Positions 45,719 through 59,455 of a stretch of DNA of 64,000 nt are shown here, piece by piece. The translations under genes were made by a program, and so were the position numbers. The notes under the pieces are model-generated. The model was given only the letters and a program-made list of their open reading frames with translations. It was not told where the DNA came from and did no database searches. Each line of letters begins with the position of its first letter. Within the stretch, counting starts at the first letter, position 1. This DNA is from Sorangium cellulosum (GTDB taxonomy: Bacteria > Myxococcota_A > Polyangia > Polyangiales > Polyangiaceae): NCBI RefSeq assembly GCF_004135735.1, contig NZ_CP012670.1, positions 4,852,501-4,916,500 of the forward strand, written 5' to 3'.

Positions 45719-48412
45719 TTACCAGATCACCGTGTCGTCGAGGGTGACCGTGCCGCTCGACGGCGTGGTCAGCGCGCGATTGCCGCCGTTCGGCAGGCTC
45801 TCCCAGGTCACCTCGCCGTTCTCCTTCCGATAATACTTGTACTGGATGCCGGCGCTGGCCGGCAGGTTGACGCGGTTCGTCCACACCGGGTAGCTGCGCG
45901 GATCGACCGGGATGCCGAGATCGGTGTTCCAGTTGCCCAGCGCGGCGGTGTTGCCGGTCACGTACACGTGCTGCCCGAACACGGTGCTCGCGGTCACGTG
46001 GATGGCGACGCCGACCTCGCCGGCCGCGGGCGGCACGATGCAGGCGTCGTAGCGGTCGCAGACCACCGACGGGATGTCGACGACCTTGCCCGCCTGGATC
46101 GACGCGAGCAGGCTGATGTACTCGCCCATCGCCCAGTTGAGGGGGTTCATCGACCCCGTGGGGGTGCCCGGCGTGACGGTCGGCGGCGTCTCGACGACCC
46201 AGCCGGTGACGTTCGTCGACGCGTTCCAGACCTGCTCGGGGATGAACCCCTGTGGCGTCGAGAACGCCTTGACCGCGGTCAGGAAGGGGATGCCGTCGCT
46301 GCCGACGCCGGTGCTGGCGATCGTGAACATGCCGCGCTCGGCGGTGAAGATGGGCCACAGCCGGCCGCGGCCGGTGCCGTCGTAGTTGGTGCCGTCGTTC
46401 TTCTCGCCATAACCGTCGTAGTTGTAGCGAAACCAGGCGTCGCCCTTTCCGCTGAGGGTCCGCTTCAAGATGGCGTCGTACTCCGGCAGCGTATCGAGGA
46501 TCGACGGGTCGTCCGGCCGCTTCACCCCCATCCGCACGAGCTCGAGGAACCCGCCGTCGACGATGTAGCGCTGGTCGTGCGTGCCGCCGCCGTTGCCCAG
46601 GGTGACGGTGATCGCCGCGTCCGGCCCGGACACCGGGTCATACCGCCCGGGCCCGTCGCCGCTGTTGACGCGCACCGACGGGTTGATGCGCATGTAATAC
46701 CTGCCGTTGCCGTGATAGCCGGTGGTGGTGAACGTCCAGCGGTCGACGCGCTGCTGCCAATGGTCGGCCGCGGCCAGGTAGCGGGCGGCGCTCGCGGTGT
46801 CGCCGCTCGCGCGGGCGATGGTCGCGGCGCACACGAGGCCGGCGATCTCCGCGGCGATGGTCGACGGCGAGTAGCCCGAGTTCTCCTCCCAGCGCTCCTG
46901 CTGGGTCCACGGGCCGACCTCCAGGATGTAGTCGGCGGTCTCCTTGATCTTCGGCCACAGCGGGCCGTACACCGACGGGCCGAGGCGCCACGCGAGGACG
47001 ATCGGCATCGCCTGCTCGTCCATCTGCGTGCCCTGCCAGTACGGCCAGCCGCTGACCCAGGCGTTCTGCGGGAAGCGGCCGACGCGGCTGTAGCCCTGGG
47101 GACAGCCGGGCGCGTCGTACTCGGCGACCCCGCAGTCGCTCGTCTGCTGGAGCGTGTTGAAGAGGTAGTTGACGACCGAGGTCGCGGTCTGGGTGTCTCC
47201 GGCCGTCACCAGCGCGCTGGCGAACTTGAACAGATCGCGCGGCCAGACCAGGTGATAGCCGCCGCTGTTGCTGTCGCCGCTGGTCTCGCCCCACGGCGTG
47301 CCCATGCCGGCGATCATGGCCCCGTTGGATTTGTCCTGGATCGACTTCAGCGACATGGCCGCGAGGTAATACTGGTCGTCGGCGGTGCCGCCCTGGGTGC
47401 TCAGCGCGCTCGTGTAGCCGTGCCATCCGCTGTCGTAGGCGGCGCTCAGGCTGCCCACGGCGTCGCCGAGGGTCGCGCTCGCGGTGGTCATCGCCTCGGT
47501 CTCGGTGGCGCCGAAGCCGAGCACCACGGTGAACGAGGCGCTCTTGGCGGCGCTGGTCCCGAGATCGATCCAGCCCATCTGCGCCACGTTGCCGCCGCTC
47601 GCCACGTCGTTGCGAAGGTCCATGGTCCTGTCGGCGCCGCCGCCGAGCAGATCGGTCCAGCCGTCCGTCTCGCCGACGAAGCCGTTCGACACCATCGCCG
47701 CGCCGTCGCTCGCCGTCCTCCAGGGCAGCGACGTGGCCAGCGCCGAGGCGCGGCTGTTCTGCGAGGCGACCAGCATCTTGCGCCCGCCCGCGGTCAGGCT
47801 CAGCGTCCTGGACGTGTCGCCCGCACCTGAGTTGTCCATCGACGGGTTGTGCAGGAGGTAGAGGTTGAAGTGGCCGAGGTTCTTGTCGCCGAGCGCCTCG
47901 AACGTCACGCGCTGGATCAGCGTGTTGCGGCCGGGATCGGTGAAGATGATCTTGTGGATCCGCCAGTGATGGTCGGCGTTGGTGGTGGTCGCCTGCCACC
48001 GCATGGATCGCCTGTCCGGCTGGGTGACGGAGTAGGTCTGGAGCTTCTCCTCGTCGACGAACGTCTTGGCGGAATCTCCCACGAGGAACTGCAGGTCGAC
48101 GGTGTTGACCGTGTCGAGCACGGGGTAGAACACCTCGGACACGATCCCCCGGTATCCGGTGAAGTAGACCCTGGAGTCCCCGCCCACGGAGGTGCCGAGG
48201 AACGACTTCTGGGCGGGCGCCCACACCGGGGTGGCCCCTGCCTCGGCTGCGCCCCCGACGAACCTCAGGTCGTTCCCGGGGTCCGAGTCGCCGTCTTCAG
48301 GAGCGCTGACCGACTCCCCGAGCGTGGCCCTCTCCGAGCCGGCGACGCAGCCCGCGAGCCCCAGCGCAAGGGGAACGAGGTTGGCGGCCCATGAACATCG
48401 CTTCACCATCAC
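45719..48412 (-). CDS. GH15 glucoamylase lipoprotein with a C-terminal starch-binding domain
   Basis: This is an 897-residue lipoprotein (signal ending LALGLAGC, about residue 22). An N-terminal beta-sandwich as in bacterial glucoamylases/glucodextranases spans about 60-340 (VYFTGYRGIVSEVFYPVLD). The (alpha/alpha)6 barrel follows (about 345-785): GGYHLVWPRDLFKFA, the acid Glu in ERWEENSGYSP (Glu506/509/510 cluster) and the likely base Glu726 in PEQVWNAS. A CBM20 domain ends the protein (about 800-897): VYVTGNTAALGNWNTD, then QYKYYRKENGEVTWESLPN. It should release glucose from starch or maltodextrin ends at the cell surface. The start could be either of two adjacent ATGs. Confidence 0.94.
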   Translation of the reverse strand: MMVKRCSWAANLVPLALGLAGCVAGSERATLGESVSAPEDGDSDPGNDLRFVGGAAEAGATPVWAPAQKSFLGTSVGGDSRVYFTGYRGIVSEVFYPVLDTVNTVDLQFLVGDSAKTFVDEEKLQTYSVTQPDRRSMRWQATTTNADHHWRIHKIIFTDPGRNTLIQRVTFEALGDKNLGHFNLYLLHNPSMDNSGAGDTSRTLSLTAGGRKMLVASQNSRASALATSLPWRTASDGAAMVSNGFVGETDGWTDLLGGGADRTMDLRNDVASGGNVAQMGWIDLGTSAAKSASFTVVLGFGATETEAMTTASATLGDAVGSLSAAYDSGWHGYTSALSTQGGTADDQYYLAAMSLKSIQDKSNGAMIAGMGTPWGETSGDSNSGGYHLVWPRDLFKFASALVTAGDTQTATSVVNYLFNTLQQTSDCGVAEYDAPGCPQGYSRVGRFPQNAWVSGWPYWQGTQMDEQAMPIVLAWRLGPSVYGPLWPKIKETADYILEVGPWTQQERWEENSGYSPSTIAAEIAGLVCAATIARASGDTASAARYLAAADHWQQRVDRWTFTTTGYHGNGRYYMRINPSVRVNSGDGPGRYDPVSGPDAAITVTLGNGGGTHDQRYIVDGGFLELVRMGVKRPDDPSILDTLPEYDAILKRTLSGKGDAWFRYNYDGYGEKNDGTNYDGTGRGRLWPIFTAERGMFTIASTGVGSDGIPFLTAVKAFSTPQGFIPEQVWNASTNVTGWVVETPPTVTPGTPTGSMNPLNWAMGEYISLLASIQAGKVVDIPSVVCDRYDACIVPPAAGEVGVAIHVTASTVFGQHVYVTGNTAALGNWNTDLGIPVDPRSYPVWTNRVNLPASAGIQYKYYRKENGEVTWESLPNGGNRALTTPSSGTVTLDDTVIW

Positions 48413-48635
48413 GTTTCACCTCCTGGCAGCGCCCGATGCAGAGATCCACGCAGCCCCTGCAAGCCATCGATTTCGCGTAGCTATTTGCGTGACGCGGCCG
48501 GTCCGTGGGTCGGGCCCCGCGCGACCTGGTCGCCCCCCGCCGCGCATGGATCGCGGGCGCTCCTCCAGCGTAGCACGCAGGCGCGCTTTCCCTCCCCGTC
48601 GCGTCCGCTGCCGCAGCCCCCCGCAAACGTGGACA

Positions 48636-48760
48636 TGAACGTGGTCGTGGTCGTGGTCGTAGACGCTCTTGGCTCGTCCACGGTGACGATCACGGCCACG
48701 ACCGTGTTCTCGTTGACGTAGACGTTATCGGCCGTATCTCGTCGACGACCACGACCACGT
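48636..48760. promoter_or_regulatory. GTCGTG-rich inverted repeat upstream of the glucoamylase
   Basis: acgtggtcgtggtcgt (48639-48654) is the exact reverse complement of 48745-48760; TGACGT-containing half sites lie between and after. The longer plus-strand form 48636-48654 matches 31505-31523 upstream of the GH13 gene with one mismatch. The element lies in the 376-base gap between the glucoamylase start and the end of the sugar-permease gene. It may bind a shared regulator, form a hairpin, or be a dispersed genomic repeat. Confidence 0.5.
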
Positions 48761-48788
48761 AAACGACCACGTTGACGTTATCGTTTGA

Positions 48789-49931
48789 TCAATCGCTCTG
48801 GAGCAGGCGGACCTTCCTCGCAGCGGAGTACCGTCGGACCACCTCATCCGCGACGACCCCGATCAGGATCACCGCCCCGATCACCGCGAACTCGATCTGC
48901 GTCGGGACCCCCAGCATGTTGATGGCATTGCGCAGCACCTGCATCAGCGCGGTCCCGAGCACCACCCCCGCCACCGACCCCTCGCCGCCGCGCAGGCTCA
49001 CGCCGCCGAGCACCGCGGCCGCGATCGCGTAGAGCTCGTAGAAATTGCCGAAATCGACCGGCTGGGCCGAGTTGACCTCGAGCGTGAACAGCATGCCCCC
49101 GAAGCACGCCAGCACCGAGCAGATGACGTAAGCCAGGATCGTCATCGCGTCGGTGTCGACCCCGCTGTAGCGCGCCGCCTGCTCGTTCCGGCCGAGCGCC
49201 ATCAGATAACGGCCGTAAATGGTCCGGTTCAGGAACACCGACGCCGCGAGCGCGATCGCGAGGAAGAGCAGGAACGGCATCGGCACGTCGATCCACGTGA
49301 TCACGTCCAGGCGCGTCTTCACGCCGGTGAACGGGTGCACCGCGTACGGGCTGAACTGCCCCTCGGCGATCCACGACAGGAACGGCACCGGGACCGAGAA
49401 CGGGCTGCCGACCGCCAGGTAACGCAGCGACTCGAACCCCACGCCGAACCCCTGGGTCTGGTCCCCCGAGATCCCGCGCGCCGTGCCCCGGTAGAGCAAG
49501 AGCCCGCAGAGCGTGACCACGAACGGCTGCAGCCGGAGCTTCGTGACGAGCACCCCGTGCGCGAGCCCGATGAGCACCGACGCGCCGAGCAGCGCCGGCA
49601 CCGCCACGGCGGGCGGCCAGTGCTCGGCCGCCAGCAGCCAGGGCAGCATGCAGCCGGCGAGCGCCACGACCGAGCCGATCGACAGATCGATGCCCCCCGT
49701 GATGATGACGAAGCTCGCGCCGATGCCGAGGATGCCGAACAGCGCCGTGCGCCGGATCAGGTTCTCGATGTTCTCGGCGAGGAGGAACCTGTGGTTCAGG
49801 AGCGCCGTGGCCAGGGACACGGCCACGAGCAGCCAGAAGACGCCGACGACCTTCCGCCGCCCCTCGGGCAAGAACGACGCCGCGCCGGGCGTCCGGGGTT
49901 CCGATCTCGTCGCCAAGGGCTCGCTCCTCAC
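48789..49931 (-). CDS. Sugar ABC transporter permease (CUT2/RbsC type)
   Basis: This is a 380-residue integral membrane permease with 8-10 helices. RbsC-family blocks are visible: GIGASFVIITGGIDLSIGSV (first half), TLCGLLLYRGTARGI, RNEQAARYSGVDTDAMTILAYV (the EAA-like coupling loop), and the late GVVLGTALMQVLRNAINML. The start codon is GTG at 49931, 34 bases after the stop of the ATPase gene. It forms the membrane channel of the three-gene importer; such CUT2 permeases usually dimerise. Confidence 0.93.
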   Translation of the reverse strand: MRSEPLATRSEPRTPGAASFLPEGRRKVVGVFWLLVAVSLATALLNHRFLLAENIENLIRRTALFGILGIGASFVIITGGIDLSIGSVVALAGCMLPWLLAAEHWPPAVAVPALLGASVLIGLAHGVLVTKLRLQPFVVTLCGLLLYRGTARGISGDQTQGFGVGFESLRYLAVGSPFSVPVPFLSWIAEGQFSPYAVHPFTGVKTRLDVITWIDVPMPFLLFLAIALAASVFLNRTIYGRYLMALGRNEQAARYSGVDTDAMTILAYVICSVLACFGGMLFTLEVNSAQPVDFGNFYELYAIAAAVLGGVSLRGGEGSVAGVVLGTALMQVLRNAINMLGVPTQIEFAVIGAVILIGVVADEVVRRYSAARKVRLLQSD

Positions 49932-49965
49932 GCTCCGCTCCTGCCTCGATCCCGCGGGCGCCTCG

Positions 49966-51480
49966 TCACGCCGCGGCCTCGCCGCCGGTCGCCAGCCGCA
50001 GGATCGCCTCCTCGCTCAGCGCCGCGCGGCCGAGCTCTCCGGCGATGCGCCCCTCGTGCATCACCAGCGCCCGGTCGGACATCCCCATCACCTCGTCCAT
50101 GTCGCTGGAGGCGAACAGGATGGCCATGCCGCCCGCGGCCAGCCGCTCCATCAGCTCGTAGATCTCGTATTTCGCGCCGACGTCGACGCCGCGGGTCGGC
50201 TCGTCCATCAGGAGCACGCGCGGCGACATCGCGAGCCACTTGCCGATGGCCACCTTCTGCTGGTTCCCCCCGGAGAGGTGCTGCACCGGCTGCGCGTCGC
50301 TCGGCGTCTTCACGTCGAGCTCGCGGACCATCCGCGCGGAGATCCCGGCCTCGCCCCGCCGGTCGAGCACCCCGTGGCGCTGCACCCGGCGCAGCGTCGG
50401 GAGGCTCAGGTTGTGCCTCACCGCCATCTCCAGGATGACGCCCTGTTGCTGCCGGTCCTCCGGCACGAGGCCCATCCCGGCGGCCATGGCGTCGCGCGGC
50501 GTGCGCAAGGCGATCCCGCGCCCGGCCACGCGGACCTCACCGGAGACCGGAGGCGTGACGCCGAACAGCGTCCTCAGGAGCGACGAGCGCCCCGCGCCGA
50601 GCAGCCCCGCCACGCCGACGATCTCCCCGGCGCGGACCGTGAAGGTCAGCGCGTGCCCGGGGTGCCTCGGCGTCCTCAGGCCGACGGCCGCGAGCATCGG
50701 CTCGCCCGGCGGGTGGGGCACGTGCGGATAGAACTGCGACAGATCGCGGCCCACCATGAGCCGCACCATGCGATCGTGGGAGATCTCCTCGCGCTTCAGC
50801 TCGCCCGCGTTCGCGCCGTCGCGCAGCACGAGGACGCGATCGCACAGCGCCTGCACCTCGCCGAGGCGGTGAGAGATGTACACGACGCTGATGCCGTTCG
50901 AGCGCAGCTCCCCGACGACCCGGAAGAGGCGCTCGACCTCGTGCGGGGTCAGGCACGACGTGGGCTCATCCATGATGAGCACCCGGGCGTTCGCCGAGAG
51001 CGCCTTCGCGATCTCCACGAGGTGCCGCTGCCCGAGCGAGAGGCGCTCGACGAGCGCGCGCGGCGAGCGCTCGAGCCCGACCTGCGCGAGGAGCGCCCGC
51101 GCCTCCCGCTCCATCCGCCCCTCGTCGATGAGGCCACCCCGCCGCGGCTCCCGGCCGAGGAAGAGGTTGGCCGCGATGTCGAGGTTGTCCGCCAGGTTCA
51201 GCTCCTGGTGGATCAGCGCGATCCCGCGGGCGAGCGCCTCCTTCACCGAGCCGAGCCGGACCGGCTGCCCGTCGAGGAAGAGGCCCCCCGCGTCGGGCGC
51301 CTCGACGCCGGCGAGGATCTTCATGAGCGTGCTCTTGCCCGCCCCGTTCTCGCCGACGATGCCGAGCACCTCGCCGCGGTCGAGCGCGAGGCGCACGTCG
51401 TCGAGCGCGAGCACGCCGGGGAAGCGCTTCCTGAGGCCGCGGGCCTCGAGCCGCGGGGGCAGGCCGGCCCGGGCGATCAC
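49966..51480 (-). CDS. Sugar ABC transporter ATPase (double-domain, RbsA/MglA type)
   Basis: This is a 504-residue protein with two ABC domains in tandem. The N half has Walker A VGENGAGKST, the signature LSLGQ, Walker B VLIMDEPTS and the His of YISHR. The C half has a variant P-loop (GLLGAGRSS), LSGGNQQKV and LLMDEPTRG, as is normal for CUT2 ATPases. The start is GTG at 51480, overlapping the stop of the binding-protein gene (GTGA), so translation is coupled. It powers uptake of a monosaccharide such as ribose, xylose or galactose; the sugar is not determined. Confidence 0.94.
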   Translation of the reverse strand: MIARAGLPPRLEARGLRKRFPGVLALDDVRLALDRGEVLGIVGENGAGKSTLMKILAGVEAPDAGGLFLDGQPVRLGSVKEALARGIALIHQELNLADNLDIAANLFLGREPRRGGLIDEGRMEREARALLAQVGLERSPRALVERLSLGQRHLVEIAKALSANARVLIMDEPTSCLTPHEVERLFRVVGELRSNGISVVYISHRLGEVQALCDRVLVLRDGANAGELKREEISHDRMVRLMVGRDLSQFYPHVPHPPGEPMLAAVGLRTPRHPGHALTFTVRAGEIVGVAGLLGAGRSSLLRTLFGVTPPVSGEVRVAGRGIALRTPRDAMAAGMGLVPEDRQQQGVILEMAVRHNLSLPTLRRVQRHGVLDRRGEAGISARMVRELDVKTPSDAQPVQHLSGGNQQKVAIGKWLAMSPRVLLMDEPTRGVDVGAKYEIYELMERLAAGGMAILFASSDMDEVMGMSDRALVMHEGRIAGELGRAALSEEAILRLATGGEAAA

Positions 51481-52508
51481 TCGGGCTTCGCGGTCTTCGC
51501 CTTCAGGTCGGCCCAGAACGGCGCCAGGTTGCCCTTCTGGATCTTCCGCGCCGGCAGCGAGATGAACCGGTTCTCCGGGACCACGGAGGTGTCGCCCCGC
51601 ACGAGCGCCGCGAGCACGCGCACCGACTCCTTGCCGTACATGTACGGGTTCTGCACCACCGTGCCGACGGTCTGACCGTCCTTGATCGCCTGCAGCGTCG
51701 CGTCCTGCTCGTCGAAGCCGACCACCTGGAGCTTGCCCAGCTTCCCCGACTGCTTGAGCGCCTCCAGGAGCGCCGGCGTGTGGTACGCGTTCAGGCCGAT
51801 GAGCCCCACGAGATCGGGGTGCGCCAGCATCATGTCCTCGGCGTTGCTCTTGGCCTTGGCGGCGTCGATCTGGTCGGTCAGGGTCGCGACGACGGTGTAC
51901 TTCTCGCCCTTGATCTCCTGGCCCAGGGGGTCCATTCCGGCGCTCGTGTCCGGGCGATCGAGCAGCTCGTCGAGGACGCCCTGCCGGCGCTTGCGGGCGT
52001 TGTCCCCCTCGAGCCGCCCCACGAAAATGGCCACCTTCCCGCCGCCCGGGATGGCCTCCTTGACGAGCTCCCCCGCCATCCGGCCAGCGACGTAGTTGTC
52101 GATGCCGATATACACGATCCGGTCGCTCTTCGGAGCGTCGGAGTCCTGGGTGATGAGCTTGGTCTTGGCGGCCGCCTTGTTGAGGAGCGGGACCTGGTTC
52201 TCCGCGTCGATCGGGCTGATCGCGATGCCGTCGACGCCGCGGATCAAGAGGTCCTCGACCCGGTGCATCTGGTCGTTGACGTCGCTGGGCATCACGACGC
52301 TCACATCGACGTTGTGCTCCTTGGCCCCGTCGAGCACGCCCTTCTCGGCGATGGTCCAGAACGGCGCGACGCCGTTCGTGATGTAGGCGAGCCTCGGCCT
52401 GGCCCCCGCCCCCGGCGCCCCACTGCTACCGTTGCTGTTGCAGCCGAGCGCGCCGAGCGCCGCCGCCACGCAGGCGCCCGCGATGAACCGACCGATGCTC
52501 TTCACCAT
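51477..52508 (-). CDS. Periplasmic sugar-binding lipoprotein of the ABC importer
   Basis: This is a 343-residue Peripla_BP_4-type binding protein. The ATG at 52508 with GGAGGGGAG upstream starts a lipoprotein signal (VAAALGALGC, lipid-Cys about 23). Family landmarks are ITNGVAPFWTIAEKGVLDGA, GVDGIAISPIDAENQVPLLN, TQDSDAPKSDRIVYIGIDNY, LIGLNAYHTPALLEAL and VVGFDEQDATLQAIKDG. It is the first gene of the operon and delivers the sugar to the permease. The frame stays open far upstream, but only this start gives an export signal. Confidence 0.94.
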   Translation of the reverse strand: MVKSIGRFIAGACVAAALGALGCNSNGSSGAPGAGARPRLAYITNGVAPFWTIAEKGVLDGAKEHNVDVSVVMPSDVNDQMHRVEDLLIRGVDGIAISPIDAENQVPLLNKAAAKTKLITQDSDAPKSDRIVYIGIDNYVAGRMAGELVKEAIPGGGKVAIFVGRLEGDNARKRRQGVLDELLDRPDTSAGMDPLGQEIKGEKYTVVATLTDQIDAAKAKSNAEDMMLAHPDLVGLIGLNAYHTPALLEALKQSGKLGKLQVVGFDEQDATLQAIKDGQTVGTVVQNPYMYGKESVRVLAALVRGDTSVVPENRFISLPARKIQKGNLAPFWADLKAKTAKPE

Positions 52509-52732
52509 GATATCTCCCCTCCTGCCGGGAGCCCGCCGCGCGCAAACCACCCTCGCCGGTCCATCGGAACAGCGCGTAAGGCCGTGCGGCGCGCGATGCA
52601 GCAAAACCCCCTGCCTGAATCGCGCCCCCATCATGCGCCGCCCACGGTGTAGCTGTCCACACGATTCAGCACCGACCAGGACGTATCCGGCCTCCTCCTC
52701 GCCGCCGTATCCTCCGTTGTCGCTGCGCGCCT

Positions 52733-57811
<5,079 letters not shown>

Positions 57812-58053
57812 CACACCTCGCTGGATCGCCGGCCGCTCCGCCCCGGGCGGCACACTCGCGCCGAGCGTGCAGCATTATCACAAGATGCGCGCTCCGGTGA
57901 ATCGCTGCCGACGTCCCGGGGGGCGAGCGCGGGCCGGCCCCCGGCGCGGGCGAGCGCGGCGCTGGCCGCGGGCGAGGGCGCGGGCGAGGGCGGGCCCCAC
58001 CCGCTCGCGTCTTGTCATCCAGCCCGGCGCGGAACACCCTCGCCCCGGAGATC

Positions 58054-58452
58054 ATGTCCAGCGACGACGCCCCGTACCTGATGCCTGCCTACGTCAAGCT
58101 CCTCGTCGCCGACGCCGAGCGCTCCGCCTCGTTCTACGGGCTGCTCGGCTTCGCCCGCGTCCACCAGGATCCGGTGTTCGTCCACCTGCGCTGGGCGCGG
58201 TACGCCGACGTCTTCCTCGTCGCGACGCCGCCGGGGGCCGCGCTGGCCGGGCCGCGCGGTCTCGGGGTCATCGTCTGCTTCAGCGCCGCCGGCGACCTCG
58301 GCATCGAGACCATCGCCGCGCGCGCCGCGGCGGCCGGCGCCGCCGTGGACGGCCCGCGCGACCAGCCGTGGCGCACGCGGGAGGTCCTCGTCACCGATCC
58401 CGACGGCTACCGCCTCTGCTTCGTGGAGCCGGGCCCGCTCGTCCCGGTCTGA
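58054..58452 (+). CDS. VOC-superfamily protein
   Basis: This is a 132-residue glyoxalase/bleomycin-resistance-fold protein. The first half opens PAYVKLLVADAERSASFYGLLGF; the second ends VLVTDPDGYRLCFVEPG with the Glu of the metal site. The position normally held by the first His is Tyr or Lys (AYVKLLV), so one metal ligand may be missing, as in binding-protein members of the fold. The ATG at 58054 (CCGGAG upstream) is preferred over a start 14 codons earlier. It is convergent with the PfpI-like gene; only 10 bases separate the stops. Confidence 0.87.
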   Translation: MSSDDAPYLMPAYVKLLVADAERSASFYGLLGFARVHQDPVFVHLRWARYADVFLVATPPGAALAGPRGLGVIVCFSAAGDLGIETIAARAAAAGAAVDGPRDQPWRTREVLVTDPDGYRLCFVEPGPLVPV

Positions 58453-58462
58453 CCGGGCGCTT

Positions 58463-59050
58463 CTAGGCAGCGCGGCCGGGCGCGGGCTCTTGCGCCGTGC
58501 CCTCGGGCGCGGTCGCGGGCTCCGCGCGGGCGGGGGCGCCGCGCTCGAGCTGGCCGAGGAGCGCGTCGCAGAAGGCCGGCAGGTCGTCCGGCTTGCGCGA
58601 CGTGATGAGGTTGCCGTCCTCGACCACCTCGCGATCGACCCAGCGCGCCCCGGCGTTCAGGAGATCCGTCTTGATGGACGGCCACGACGTGAGCGTCCGC
58701 CCGTCGGCGATGTCGGCCTCCGCGAGCACCCACCCGGCATGGCAGATGGCCGCCACCGGCTTGCCCTGGTTGAAGGCGTTCCGGACCAGACCGACCGCGG
58801 CCGTGCTCGTGCGCACGTGGTCCGGCGAGTAGCCCCCGGGGATCACGACCGCATCGAAGTCGTCCTCCGAGACGTCCTCGGCCGCCCGCTCGGTCCTGAT
58901 CGTCTCCTTGCCTCGCTTCCCCACGAGCTCCTTGCCCGCGGCGAGGCCCACGAGGACGGCCTCGTGCCCGGCGCTCCTCACGCGATCGTACGGAACCCGA
59001 AATTCCGAGTCTTCGAACATCTCATCCACGAGAAATGCAACGCGTGCCAT
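58463..59050 (-). CDS. DJ-1/PfpI-family protein
   Basis: This is a 195-residue DJ-1/PfpI protein. The nucleophile elbow is VAAICHAGWVL (Cys103-His104); the conserved early acid lies in DEMFEDSEF (Glu13 or Glu16). YDRVRSAGHEAVLVG and AVVIPGGYSPDHVR are typical of the PfpI/YhbO branch, whose members act as deglycases, glyoxalases or peptidases; the exact activity is debated for the family. The last 25 residues form a Pro/Ala/Glu tail beyond the normal end. The ATG at 59050 gives the standard N terminus. Confidence 0.92.
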   Translation of the reverse strand: MARVAFLVDEMFEDSEFRVPYDRVRSAGHEAVLVGLAAGKELVGKRGKETIRTERAAEDVSEDDFDAVVIPGGYSPDHVRTSTAAVGLVRNAFNQGKPVAAICHAGWVLAEADIADGRTLTSWPSIKTDLLNAGARWVDREVVEDGNLITSRKPDDLPAFCDALLGQLERGAPARAEPATAPEGTAQEPAPGRAA

Positions 59051-59178
59051 GGTGACCGGCCTCCGCGCGGAAGCTTGTGCCCCGGGGCGCGCGCGCAAGC
59101 GCGCCGGACCGCGCGAGCTCGCCCGGCGGGGCCGTCCGGGCGGCGGCGGCCTGAGGCGTCGTGGATCATCGCGCGGGC

Positions 59179-59399
59179 ATGTCGTCGGAGCCGTCGCAGC
59201 CCAGGCGCGTGGGTCGGTACCTGCTTCGCGGTCCGATCGCCTCCGGCGGGATGGCTTCCGTGCACCTCGGCCGGCTCGTGGGCGAGGCGGGCTTCTCGCG
59301 CATCGTGGCCATCAAGCGGCTGCCCCCGGAGCTCGCCGCGGCGCCCGAGATCGCCGAGAGCCTGCGCGAGGAGGCCCGCATCGTCGCGCGCATCCAGCT
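59179..59399 (+). pseudogene. Truncated Ser/Thr protein kinase
   Basis: About 73 residues of a kinase N-lobe remain: GRYLLRGPIASGGMASVHLG (complete glycine loop), RIVAIKRLPPE with the catalytic Lys, and SLREEARIVARIQ with the helix-C Glu. The expected next residues (HPNVV-type) do not follow; after about 59399 the frame becomes low-complexity Arg/Pro. The catalytic loop, DFG and everything after are lost. The break lies 57 bases before the 3' end of the alpha-2-macroglobulin gene, and a strong hairpin fills the gap. Confidence 0.82.
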
Positions 59400-59411
59400 C
59401 CATCGGCGCGC

Positions 59412-59439
59412 GCGCCGGCCGCGCTCCGGCGGCCGGCGC
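59412..59439 (-). terminator. Strong hairpin after the alpha-2-macroglobulin gene
   Basis: gcgccggccgc (59412-59422) and gcggccggcgc (59429-59439) form a perfect 11-bp stem with a six-base loop, 17 bases downstream of the macroglobulin stop on the minus strand. There is no T-run, so it may act as a terminator or RNA 3'-end protector. Confidence 0.55.
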
Positions 59440-59455
59440 TCCCCCCCTCCGCCGC